A stretch of DNA of 64,000 nucleotides, taken from NCBI GenBank assembly GCA_019916065.1, contig CM034233.1:13681009-13745008 (forward strand), written 5' to 3'. Within the stretch, counting starts at the first letter, position 1. Every line of letters begins with the position of its first letter. The notes beneath the pieces are model-generated. The model was given only the letters and a program-made list of their open reading frames with translations. It ran no database searches and was not told the DNA's origin. The position numbers and the translations under genes are program-made. Shown piece after piece: positions 1 through 12,433 of this stretch. This DNA is from Vitellaria paradoxa. Taxonomy: Eukaryota; Streptophyta; Magnoliopsida; Ericales; Sapotaceae.

Positions 1-2915
1 ATATAGTTTTCACATAATTCCATTCCCAAATGCATTAATCTATATACAAGGAGATATCATAAGCTGCGATATCAAGAATTGATGAAGTAAAACACAATAT
101 TACAACTGTGATAAAATTATGAGTCCTAGTACCAATTTAAAGATTGTAAAATACAAAGTAGCCTTAGGTTGACGTGCACTAAATTTGTTAGAACATTGAT
201 GAGTTTGATAAATTAATTAACTGAGTGATGTTAAGGCTATTGAATTACATCAAAAAAAAAAAAAAAAAAGTTGTCATGTATATGAGGCTATCAATTTACA
301 TTGACTATCGCGCACTAGTTTAACAAGGTAAATACCGCATCCTACTCATCGCCAACTTGTTTGATAAGTTGGGTGTCGCTCAGTGGTTCACCAAGTTTAG
401 ACTTGAAGTCCACCAGAACTCGAGTAACAAAGGTTACCCCAGGATTTGAGGTTAGCATAAGTTAAACAAAGAGTTTAAAGATAAAATAAATTCGGTGGCA
501 AAAATTTTAACTAAACAAAAAGTTTACAAGTAAAGTGGGCTAGAGTACAAAAAATTAGGGTGAGTTAAATTTAAAAAAAAAAAATGAACTAAAAAAAATT
601 GAACCCAACTACCCAAGCTATAGCTTGGGTGAGCCTACGTCGAGTAGTCGTAAAGCCCTCAAAGACTCCTTCACTTCATCAATTGTGGTTGGAAAGGCTA
701 GCCTCAACCTGCTAACTAGCTATGTGGAGGTGACCCTCCATAGCTAGCTTCTTAGAGAGACTATGGTATTTCAAGTCACATAAAGTTTGAGGCAATTGCA
801 AATATATAATATCCTTAAATCGTAGTAACTAAGGTATCCTACCATCAAATAGTTACGTGACATGCTAATAACATGCATCACGTATCATGAATGTAAATAT
901 TCTAACTGTAATATAAAAATAAAATAAAATATCTCAAAGATCCATGGGTTGAGACGGTGATGGATCCCCTTAATTTCTTCAATCAATCCTCAGAGGTGCA
1001 AAATGATTCAGATTACCACTTTTTTTTTTTTTTTTTTTTTTGGCATGAAGAATTTATTGGTGATGTCCAATTGACTCCCAAAATTTTCAGTCATTTTAAG
1101 AATTTATTTTTTATAACGTCAAAATAAATTATTTAGTTAATTAAAACATTTTAATTGGTCAAAATAAATTATTCAATTAGTTATCGTAAAATTAGCATTA
1201 TCTTGCTATACCATTCTTGTTAATAAGATTAATTTCCTGCCATAGTTATTATTTATTATTATTTTTTTTTTTTCATACATAACAAGGTCAATATTTTTTC
1301 CCATCTCTCTCATTAGATATATTAATTTTCGAACTAGCAAAGTAAGATCTCGTATTGCCTGCCATTCTACAATACTAGATCAGGTCAGTGCCTCTAAATA
1401 AACTAATCGAGCAAGACAAGTAATTTGTCAACACCAGCATCATATGATCCGGAGCAAGTTACGCATCCCAAGTAGATAGAGCATATGCATGTATACAAGT
1501 CTCCACAGTCGCAAGACATTCAAAATTTGTTTTCGTTTATAATTTTGTATTCCTGGGTACTCTCATCTTCAAGGTCAAGCCATTATGTTATAATCGCTGC
1601 TACCCACGAGTTTAGTTTTCCTATGTTGACATGAGGCTTCTATTATAATTAATTTGTTTGTTTTAGTAAAATTTTCTTCTGAAAAAATAATTGCATAATT
1701 TGCGGAAGATGTTTGGTTGCAAATATCCACTAAATTATTTACAAGTTCCTGAAAACCATTCAACAAGTCACTTTTCCACATAGGTATCCCAACCACCCAA
1801 TTATTCTCACCAAACCCATTAAAAAATATTGGAAAAAAAATATGATATGAATAAACCTGAAATTGATAGAATTTTACTAAATTTTAAATAAATTAAATAT
1901 TTAATACATTTACTAGATTTTAAGGTATTTTAATATAAAGACGTATAGAATACCAACACCCGAATGACCCCCCCCCCCCCCCCCCCAAAAAAAAAAATTG
2001 TCAATCAATGCAGGCGAAAATTTCCCACAAACTGCCTACCAAAGTCATTGACCACCACCACAGGCACGCCATCTATTCACCGGAAACCCGAAGAACAGCT
2101 TTTTTCTGCTTCTTCACTTTACCATGTCGACCGACCTAATGAATAAGCCAGATCCAGTTCATTGCCTAAAAAGTATATCAATTATTGATTAAACATTGCT
2201 CATTAAAAGATTATCACTAATATATATATATATATATATCAATTGTATTTAGATAGACCAGGTATAAATAGTTAACATAACAAAAGAGTACATAACTAGG
2301 TAAGTACAAAAACGCAGTGTATCTGCTATTAACAAAAGAAGTTGACAAACCATTGTAAAAGGACACCCACAGCCACACCTCTCTCAATGGTACAACACAT
2401 CATCAGTTCATCGCTTCAAAAAAATAATTCAACCACCAGAGTTATCTCTACTACTCAATAGAACCCACCACCACCCCAACCAAAAAAAAATGACACAAAA
2501 ACAGGGAAGGTAAAATGCCGGATATATTAAACGATGCAGTAGCAAAGCCCCTCGAAGTGCAGCAAACATTTCTCCATTACTCAGAAACTCCTATACAGAT
2601 ATAAGTGGAAATAGCATCCCCAAAACCATCCAAAACTTCGAAGCCCCACTTGTTGCTCCTTTTAACTGTTTTAATATATTCAATTAACACCAAATGGGTA
2701 CTCATTCAGCTTTGGTTAAGCAATCCTTCTCAATTTCAGGAGGCTTCCCAGAAGCAGCAAAAAGATTCTCTTTTCTTTTTTTTTTTTTTTTTTTTTTTGG
2801 GTCTCTGTTAATCATCGCTACTTAACATGTTACTAAATTTTGGGGAGCATTTAATTAAAATGTTGTTTGGTTTCAATCCTAAGAGGTTAACGCCCACAAA
2901 AAAGAAGCTCCATTC
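1..2915. other. intergenic DNA and 3' flank of the MEI2-like gene
   Basis: I see no gene here. The stretch is AT-rich with homopolymer runs (A tract near 252-269, T tract near 1019-1041, a run of about 20 C followed by A near 1967-1997, T tract near 2770-2798) and a (TA)n microsatellite near 2220-2239. Around 716-752 there is a short near-palindrome (CTAGCTATG...CCTCCATAGCTAG, loop TGAC). The part just left of 2916 is probably the 3' UTR of the minus-strand gene. Small open frames here are not supported by family resemblance. Confidence 0.6.
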
Positions 2916-5900
2916 TCAGTCTGAATCCTTAGTATACCCTGCAGATGAGTCCCCATTGAAAGATTCCTCCCCATTCGGCAAATTCGGTGCGCTTTCTTGA
3001 TAGTTTTCGTCACCGCTGATGGATCGAGTTTTACTGGGTCTTGATCGAACGTTAACACCCATAGGGAAGGGCACCTGCAGATAGGAAACGCCTGTGTGAG
3101 CTCTCTGTATTCTTCTTTAATTTCTGCTATTGGTACATCGTAATTGGCATTTGGTGTCTCCACCTTGAGAATGCAGACTATCACAGGGCATGTGACAAAG
3201 TATGATAAAGCAATACGGGAATATGAAAAATATCACGAAACGGCAATCCTATAAAAATAAAAAAAAAAAATTCACTAATGTATGGATAAATCCAACACCA
3301 ACTTGACAGGCTTCACATTAAGTTTCTGCCTCTGGACAATACTTTAGTGTTCCAGTAGATGTGACAAGAAACGCATACTAAAATCATAACATGTGCTTGA
3401 AGTAATTAATGCTCGTACCTGATCACCAGCATTGGGACCATCAGTGTTGAAGAGGATAGGCCGGCATCGCTTGTCCTCATTCATCAAGCTTGAGTTCTGG
3501 AAATGAGCTATGAGAGCAGCTTTCCCTTGTATACGAGCATAAGCAAGTGATGCAACCTTTTCACTGTTAAATTTTTCCCATTTCTTTCCATTAAATGCCT
3601 GTGAAAGATTAGATTTCGTCTCTATTAGCTGTATCACTCATTAAATTATAATTTTTAGAAATATCTGACAAGTTCTGCAACAGAAACAGTAAAAGAAAAA
3701 TAAAATGAGCAATCAATTAAAGCATTAATGCAACAAACCTGATAGAATGGGATAATCAGGGAAGGATCAGCCATGTTGATGAATGCATAACCCACGTTGC
3801 ATTTGTTCTGCAGCAAAAGGGGAAAAAAAAAAAAAAAGTAGTAGTTACGTGTTTGGAAGCAAACAACGAGTCCCCCGCCCCAACCCAAAACATATATATA
3901 TACATATGTATTCAAAAAACAAAGAAAAATCATAATGTATCCTTTTCCTTATAAAGTGCGTCTCTGAAGCAAAACAACACTTGCCTTAAAATCAATGGGT
4001 AGATAAATGAAATCATAAGTTCCTCGATGGCGTTCATCAATTGCAGCTAAAAGCATCTTTGAAGTATACCTATAGGTGAAACACTGTAAATGTAAGAAAA
4101 CACATGAAACAACTCTTATATGAAATAAAAATCGTGGTTAAGTACATACTTGTTAGGAATGTTCTTTATCATAAGAGTTGTCCGGTTGTCTTCCCCTCGC
4201 ATTATACGGTCAATGTCAAGTTCAAATTGTTTCTTGTTGTCAGCCTGGTTGGAACTGCCTTCATTTCTACGACTTCTAGCCCTTTCATTAGGAGAATCAA
4301 ACGAATTCAATACAGGAATCATATGGCCTCTGCCAGGAAACATCAGACACCTCTGATGGGGGGAGTGCAATCCAACATTTTTGGAGGTAATAGGCAAGTC
4401 CATGCAGCTTCCACCCACATGAGGGAAGATGCTTTGGGAAACAAATTCCAAAGGATGTGGTGAGTTACCAGAAATTCTCATGTTCCCAAGAGAACCTGGA
4501 TGAAAGCCAGAAGCATCGGGCGATTCTCCTGCATAAGAATGCCGTCCATCCCAGAGAGAAGGATTCACAGATGGTGCTGATCCCACATGGTGATTATTTA
4601 TGGGTAAAAATGAGTTCAACATATGAGATGGTGCTCTGGGAAGTGCATGCAACCCTTGAGGGGGATGAGCAGTACAAACCCCATTAACAAACGTTGGTGA
4701 GTTAGGCCAGATCAAGCCTTGAGGCTGAGGGTGAGGTGATTTACTCCACATGTAATGATGCCCAGGAGTGGGACAGCTCATATTTCCTGAAGAACCAAAC
4801 ACTGGGCAAGGAAGCAATTATTAGTAAAATTGAAATGCAATGAACATGAGACAAAATGATGACCTACTTGTGACACGGGTGCTACTCTAAAAAACTCTCT
4901 TTGTTGCTTTTTTATACACAATATTTACCTAGAAAAATTAACAATTATTAATACAATATAGCTGGGCCAGCTGCCCAAGAAGCAGTTATATGGACATAAG
5001 ACATACATACAACACCTTACGGATGTACCGACAGAAAAATACAACAATATTTAACATTTCTTCCTTTTTTACATTACAAATGCATTTATATTTGATTATA
5101 TCCAAATATCAAAAAATCACATTCCACATTCTACACTGGAAAAAAGTGTGAACAAAAACTCTTAATATCTATTTTAAAATAGTTGTTCAAAAGAAATTAA
5201 AGGTTTTAGGTTTTAGCATTATAGGGTCTGGGAAGGATCATATGTAGGAAGCCTTCCCTCTGCATGCAAAGAAGCTGATTCCAGAATTTGATTATCTATA
5301 TTATTTTTATTTTATAATTATATTCCTATTATTTTCTTCAAACTGATAATATGTTCCATGTGTGTCCGAGCAATGGACATGGATATGTGTACTCCTAAAT
5401 GTTAAAAGAATGTTGAATTCAAAAAAAAATAGAGTAGGATGTGTTGGGAAGAGTTTGATAAGTGTTGGCTGTCAACACAGACATGGTATCCTCATTTCAA
5501 GTGTTCCTGCTTCTTAGCTAAACAAACTGGGAAATTGATGCAAAATAGAAAACAGTGGTACCTAGCTATTGATTGCACTTACCAGCATCATTCATTTCAA
5601 TTGGATGTCCATTTGAGCTTACTCTACAGAACTGTCGGTTCTCAATTCTTTCAGGTGGCCTGGCACTAATATTTGCAGCCATGCCCGGAGAATTGCAGGA
5701 AGCAACATTAGGTATACTATCTTGATACTCTGGAAGCGAATGAGGATGAAAATTGGGTGTTCCCTGGAATTCAATTTTTAGATGCCCCTGTGAGTGGATG
5801 GACTCAGGGATACTGGATTGAGTGCCAAGTGATTCTCTCACCAGAGAAGGCAAGCTACTGGGAACGCTAGATGAGATCCCATGATGGAACATATTTTCCA

Positions 5901-8377
5901 GGAATGGACTAACAGGGGACCGTATTGCAGATTGTACACCTGAAACAGTTCCATTATCCATGCCAGAAGATGTCAACCCACCATGCGAAACTGGCCCTGT
6001 AAAAAAATATTGTGAAGCAACAGAAATCTTTTCCTTCTTTTGAATCGATTTCTAATGAATGGAATATCTGATTGGCAGCAATAATACCAGAAAATCCAGT
6101 TGTTGAGTTACTAGCAGAGCTACTTTGTTGTAAATATAGGCCAGATTCATCCTGATCAATTTCTGGAGCAAATGGTGACATCAAACTGCATTAAGAAACA
6201 AGAAAACCAAAGAAAACAAACATTTAAACAAGGCTTCAAAAAGTAAAATCAACATAGACTAAAATAAGCTATTCAGCCTGAAATGGAAAAGACATGTTAA
6301 GCTTGGAAGTAATTTATAAAAACTAACAACAAAAATTTATTCCCAATAAATATGCAAAAAGATAAACTTAGACAAGATTCAACTTTCACTTTGATGCAGG
6401 CTGGTTTAGAACAAGCAAGAAAATGAACTAAAATCCATAGGAGGAAAAGAAAAGGAAGCCATTGAGATTGGAGGATACTACCGTCTAGCACCCCCAGGAC
6501 GGCTTGGTTCAAGCTTAATCTGCTTCCCCGCAATATCACTCCTGTTCAGTGCCCGAAGGGCAGCCTCTGCAGCTCTAACATCATAAAATTCTATAAATTT
6601 ATGATGACTTCTGTGTGGAGTCTCACGGATCTGCATTTTAGAAACAAGGATTGTGAATCACTGACATGCTAGTTAAACGTTTAATTCCAAAACAAAATAT
6701 AAGGAGATAATCTCACCTCCTTAATTTCACCATATACACCAAAAATTTGATGGAGTTCCTCATTTGAAACAGAAGAATCAAGGTTAAAAACCACAAGAGT
6801 GCCTTGGTTAATATCTTTATCTGAAGGGTTATCCTGACAAAACATAACCAGCAAGGTCAGAAGACAAGCAACCGAACTTATGCACCAATGCCTATGTGAC
6901 AATCATCTACCTGTTTAGATGCGTATATGGTCATGATTACCACAACAGGAATAGTTGCTAATGTCACGACAAAACAACGAAAACAAAGTTTTAATGCTAT
7001 GAGGAGACAGGATAGCTGTTGGTAAGGATTCCACATAACCCTTTATTACTAAGTTCAACAGCCCAAGCTTTGGCCTCCAACGTACCCAAAAAAAAGATAA
7101 GTCCAAATGGCTGCACTGGGGAGGGAAAGAGCAGAATGGTACCTTTGGAATTGAAAAATGTATGTCCAGGTTCCTACGTCTCAGTGGTTTGCTCTGAAGT
7201 GCTCTCATTGCATTTCGAGCTCCTCTAATATCATAATATGATATCATAACAAAGCCCCTATGCTTGCATGCAGTATAAAGAGTGCGGATATCTCCATATT
7301 GCTGAAATTAAATGGCAATGAAGGTCAACAACAAGTGCACAAATACTCAAAAAAAAAAAAATTGTATGAATTAGAACATTAAACAAAAATAAATAAATAA
7401 AATAGCGCACCTCAAAGAGTGCTCGTAACTCAGAATCTTCAACATTACTATTTATATTTCGCACAAAAAGTGTTCGAGATGGGTGTTCCCCGTAAGGGTG
7501 CTCCCCAGCAACCGAACTAATAGATCCCCCCAGCTGACAATTAGGATTTTCACCAGAAAATTCAGAATCTGTGTGTCCGGGAGGGAAGCCATCTTCTCCT
7601 AATTCCATCCCTCCAACACTGCTAAAAAAGTCTAAATCTTCGAGATCTTCGCCAGCATTGGGTTGGCCCACAAAATCAAGTCCATCAGTTAGCCCAGAAA
7701 GCAAGTCATCATCATTAGGGAGGAGATTTCCAATAGTTTGTGCTTCAATTTCCTCAAGGGATTCAAAAGGTTCCTCTTCATAGTGAGAGGCAGCAGCACC
7801 AACAGAATGGCCATAGAGAGCATTATTTGATGTAAATCTCACTGCATCACAGAAACCCGTTTGGACAAAAAGAACATATAGTATCAACGAATCAGCAATT
7901 GCATCAAGCTCAAGAAGAAGCAGCTAATTCCAGGTATCTATCCAACAAGTAGTAAGACAAATATTTAACAGTTCAATCACCAGTCTGAAGATACTTTCCA
8001 AATAAATGAGTAATGATTAGCTTTGATATTTCTAGTTTTGGAGGCTTACATTTTGTACTAAACAACTCTGACAATGAGCTTGAGAAGAGACTGTTCTCAT
8101 GCTGGGCACGCATGACATGAATTTCATCACCTTCCATAAAATAAGATGATGGCTCTGTATTCAAACTAGATCTCATTCCTGAATTATGCTCCACAGATCT
8201 GTGCAAAGATTGACTGGCCGCTCTCTCTGCTCCCACAGCATGCTTCGCTAAGCTGAGGTTCAATTTATGGTCTCGAATTAGGTAAGGATCAGGATGTTCG
8301 AAAGACTTAACCATTTGTCTCTCAAGGGGGGATGACACAACTGAATTGCCGCCTGCTGTTCCTAATACTTCATCCAT
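2916..8377 (-). CDS. MEI2-like RNA-binding protein (plant AML/ML family), 12 coding exons
   Basis: Coding exons on the minus strand: 8377-8050, 7841-7411, 7301-7143, 6833-6717, 6630-6482, 6185-6088, 5996-5583, 4801-4150, 4069-3985, 3807-3739, 3598-3419, 3074-2916. All joins keep frame and give about 946 residues, a normal length for plant MEI2-like proteins. Three RRMs are visible. RRM1 (about 231-306) has LFVRNI and RGFVMISY. RRM2 (about 317-390) has LVVFNL and HHKFIEFY. The family-defining C-terminal RRM3 (about 773-870) has LMIKNIPNK and VGYAFINM. The acidic segment before RRM1 (ESLEEIEAQTIGNLLP) is also typical. Family knowledge: these nuclear or cytoplasmic RNA-binding proteins act in meiosis and meristem development. 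The start chosen (MDEVLG) is the first in-frame ATG after the acceptor at 8389. The exon ending at 3985 uses a GC donor. The exact clade member is not assigned. Confidence 0.93.
3983..3984 (-). other. GC splice donor in the RRM3 region of the MEI2-like gene
   Basis: The exon ends ...TTTAAG and is followed by GCAAGTG. Joining at this point to the next exon (AACAAATGC, acceptor CTGCAG) gives the continuous RRM3 sequence PIDFK-NKCNVGYAF. The nearest GT (GCAA|GTG) would add bases and break the frame. GC with AAG|GCAAGT is the standard context of the rare GC-AG intron class. Confidence 0.8.
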
Positions 8378-9725
8378 TTTTTTCACACCTGAGTGAAGAT
8401 AGCATTGACATAGCATAATGTTAGATCAATAAATGGCTCAAAAAGAGCACAAGCTAAATCGACAAAACCAACACTGAAAGCATTGACTTTGCACACAGAA
8501 ACCAACTGTTAGACTCCTCTGACAGGCTACAAATGCAGGAATCAGTTCTTTTGGCTGTGCCATATCGTATCATGCAACATACATAACAATCATGAATCTT
8601 ACAAGTAAAACCAAAAAAATAACAAAGTTCTACCCCCTTGGAGGGGAAATTGTTAAATGGATTTCCAACAAGTTGTGTCCTTTGCAAAAAAGGCACCCAG
8701 AGATTCTTTACTACTAACAGGGAAATCAAGCACAATACCACTTATTCATAAATTCCAAATATCGTGGATCAGCCGATCAAGGAACGCTGCTGCTAAATTC
8801 AACCATGGGGGCATTTGCAGAAAGTATCAAACTCTCCTTTTCTAGATTTCAACTTGTTACTGTGATTCTGGCTTCCTTTTTAACCTCAGTTTTTTACAGA
8901 TTCAGTCAGTTAGAACAATTTCAGAACATCTCTATTTTTATGTTATTGGTGCTCAATAGTTATTAAAAAAGAGGTAATATAATAACTGCACAGATTATGC
9001 TTTTAATAGTATCATTTCTTATTCCTCCCAGTTAAACCAAATTACTAAATATAATAGAAAAACCTTCAATTCGTAATTAGCCATTTGTTTAGTGGCAGGA
9101 ATACATGTGATCAGACAGGAAAAGTAGAAAGTTTCAAGACACCTTAACATTGGGCTACACCCTGAAAGGGTGCAACATGATCACACAATTTGCTAGGTCA
9201 TTCCCAAAATCAAAAGAAAGCACTGATACACATTTTAACACACTATATAGTTGCCCCAACCAATCCCCCCCCCCCCAAAAAAAAATGACAAGCAGCCCCA
9301 AACCCAATACCATGATACTAATTGGAGCCACATGCAATTAATGCTGCCAAAACATCAAAATAAAGATGCAATCCAGTTGGTGTTGTTCATTTGTCCCAGT
9401 TTTCACATAAATCAGCTTTAAGTATGAGTTAAAGTGTAAGGAAAATGGCTACTTCCAGTTGTATTGCATCAAAGAAGCGAGTTTGATATGATTCCTTTAA
9501 AGCCACTTTTTTTTTTTTCTTTTGGTAAACACAAACCAACACCAAGTCTTTAAAAAGCCATTTCTTCGACCTATTAATCTGGGGTTCAAATTTTCACATC
9601 ATGACCTATATTCATCCATAACGGATATGAAAGCAACATCTGGTTGGTAGACTAACTCCTATGTAGCGATATTGAATGAGGCAGTTCAAAACATCACACA
9701 AGTAATTAGCAGTTGAGGTGCCCAA

Positions 9726-10690
9726 TAGGGGTGTGCAAAAGAAACAAAAAACCAAACCAACTCAAAGTCATTGGTTTGGGTTGGGTTGATTCGGTAAAAA
9801 TCATTTCGTTTTTGGTTCCAAAAATGATAGAACCGAACCTATCAGTTCTGTTCTTAATTCCCAGTGTTTCAGAACCAGGAGCTAATAAACCAAACAAAAG
9901 AGCCAGTTCTCCCAAAACAAAAGCCTTAAAATGCGTTTACAAAGGCACAATCCAGATACTCCTCTTCTTTTCCTCTTTAGAGAAAAGAAACCTTAGTGGG
10001 AACCTATTGTCTTGCTTTCTTTCTATCTCACCGTCTCACGTATCTCTCTTGCCATCTCGCATCTCTCTCTTGCCTCCAAAGCCAATGATCATCTGTAACC
10101 ACTGAAAATTAAGTCTCAATTCATTAATTTGTGGGAAAGGGATTTTCTTGGATTTTTCTTGTGGTCTTCCATGGCAATGTTCAAAAGTACCCATGCTCTG
10201 CTGGTGGGTGGTCTAATGTCCATGCGAGTTTCTATGGAAACAGTGATGCTTCTAATACAATGGGTAAGGACCAAAACCCTCCACATACAAAAAATTCTTC
10301 TCAAATTCTTTTACATTTTGTTTCTCTTCTAATTGAATCAACAGCTTGTGAGTATAAATCTCTACGGCCAAGGTTATGAAACAAGCACAGCACAAAGTGT
10401 GTTGCTATGCTGTTCAATAATGAGCTGAGTTGTGAGCCTGCTTTGAAATTGAATATACAAATAATGTGAAGGGGTGTCTCTCTAGATCCATCGTGATCAC
10501 AACAGCAAACAAATGGATGATATCGAGTCGATTCATGAACCAGGTTAGACCTGATCTACCAGAACCGAGAACTGTATGGTTGATTACAAGATCAGATTCT
10601 TTCCAGTTGCATTTTTTTAAAACTGACTAGGATCGGTTCAGTTCAATTCCAATCTCAGAACAAAACCGATCCAACCTGTGTACAATCCTA
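9726..10690. mobile_element. non-autonomous hAT-like element
   Basis: The left end TAGGGGTGTGCA and the reverse complement of the right end, TAGGATTGTACACA, form short terminal inverted repeats. The flanks GTGCCCAA (9718-9725) and GTGCCCAG (10691-10698) are an 8-bp target duplication with one mismatch, which fits hAT. No transposase motif is seen. The inside holds repeated GGTT/CCGA-rich words near both ends and a 130-codon open frame (9713-10105) without recognised homology. Confidence 0.7.
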
Positions 10691-10737
10691 GTGCCCAGTG
10701 TTTGACAAACCGGACTTGTGTCTAACATGAGGCCACA

Positions 10738-12433
10738 TCTATATTACAATTTCGCTCATTTGATGTGACTTTTGTCTACGTGGGGGGTGGGGGTGTGCGG
10801 CCTGAGGGATAGCCTGAGGGTGGGGCAAGTCTTTTTGAAATTTCAAACCTTATATATACAATATACATATATATGTACAATATATTTTTTTAAATAAAGA
10901 ATTAATTATTTTTAAATAGAAAATTAAATTTTTTTTTTTTGACATTTGTCCTACATCATCAAAGCTTTGCTACTGATAGATCAACAACCTATTGTCATCA
11001 TGGTTCAAAGTCTCGGTCGCGGGCATTGTATCGGCTTGAGAATTTTTGATGCGGTCGCGGTGTCGCGTCGTGATATCGGGCGATACGTAATATTTTAACT
11101 TTTTAATTTAAAAAATCAAAAAAATATAGAAATATTCTAAATAATAAAATGAATATATTACATAACCAAAAATATAGTAATTATTTTACTAAACATTAAA
11201 TAACTACTTATAACATGCGAATAAGCTAATTTTTTTTCCTCTTTTACACAAATCACCGAGAAATCGTTTGTCTTGTCAATTTCTCGCCGCGACAATTAGT
11301 CGTCTTAGTGTATCACCAAGATATCGGCTTGTCTCGGCCGTGACAGCGCGAGATGACTACTCTTAACACATTTTTTGATGCGGGTTGAGATCTCGTCGCG
11401 CCGTCCATTGAATCCGATATGTCTCGGACGATATCTCGGCGTCTAGGACGATATTTTGAACCATGATTGTCATAGCTTTTTTTTTCCTACCTATATTATT
11501 TACGAATGATTTGTATCTATACAACAATATAGCTTATTGATTTGATATTTGTATATTTTCAACCGTTAAATTTATTCAATGATTAGAATTACTTCTTCCC
11601 CTCTCCACTTTAGTTGTCTTTTTGGTTACATCACATGAAAACATAATCCCTCACTCTTCTCATATATTTTTTAAATACTTTTTATACATAAAAGTTTTTA
11701 AATTAATATTTTTAAAAAAGTGATAATATTTGTAACAAATAATAAAATTGTACATTAAAGTAAACTAAATTTTTTTTTAAATATATTTAAACTTTAATTT
11801 TATTTAAAATTTTAAAATATAAATTAAACATTTAAATTAAAATTTTAATTTTAAAGTGCTTAAAGCTTAACTTTTAAATATATACACTTTTATACTCTTT
11901 GTATCATTTATATAATAAGAAAACTTAAAATTTTAAATTTGAGATATTTTCAACTGTTAGATTTACTAAACGACCAAGATTATTTTTCTTTTTCTCTCAC
12001 TCTTCCCATATGTTTTGAATACTTTTTGTATAAAAGATTTTAAATTAATATTTTTAAAATGTGATAATATTTTTAATAAATATATAAAAGATTTTTAAAA
12101 ATTTTTTAATTTGAAATATTTTCAACTGTTGGATTTGCTTAATGGCCAAGATTATTTTTCTTTTTCTCTCACTCTTCCCATATTTTTTTTGAATATTTTT
12201 TATATAAAAGATTGAAAATTAATATTTTAAAAAATGTGATAATATTTTTAATAAAAAATAAAATTTTATACCTTTATTAAATACTGTATAAATACCTTAA
12301 TTTCTTTCAATTAGTGATTTTTATTTTTACATGTTATTTTTACACTTTTTCATGTATTATTTTATAAATTTAAATTTGAGATATTTACACATCAATTTAT
12401 ATTTCTATGCCTTTAGGCACGAGCAATCACTAG
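10738..12433 (+). mobile_element. non-autonomous Helitron (copy 1) in the MEI2-like 5'-UTR intron
   Basis: The 5' end TCTATATTACAATTTCGCTC is preceded by A (10737). The 3' end is ATGCCTTTAGGCAC, then GAGCAATCA, then CTAG, followed by T (12434). This is the TC...CTRR plus subterminal hairpin and A|T insertion expected of Helitrons, and it matches the large Helitron at 23763-35279. There is no Rep or helicase coding. About 180 bp are tandemly repeated near the 3' end (roughly 11938-12115 and 12116-12290, containing TTTTCAACTGTTGGATTT-like words). A hAT-like MITE is nested at 10999-11465. Orientation is plus, that is, antisense to the host gene. Confidence 0.85.
10999..11465. mobile_element. hAT-like MITE nested in Helitron copy 1
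   Basis: Terminal inverted repeats CATGGTTCAAA and TTTGAACCATG are flanked by a perfect 8-bp duplication ATTGTCAT (10991-10998 and 11466-11473). The interior is rich in CG and TCTCGG/CCGAGA words, unlike the AT-rich host Helitron, and has no coding sequence. The 8-bp duplication points to a hAT transposase in trans. Confidence 0.85.

Noticed and set aside
716..752. Hairpin as a microRNA precursor
   Set aside because: The stem is only about 13 bp with a 4-base loop, too short for a plant microRNA precursor.
9150..9341. Overlapping 60-63 codon frames on both strands
   Set aside because: Low information, overlap poly-C/poly-A, and lie within the inferred leader intron.
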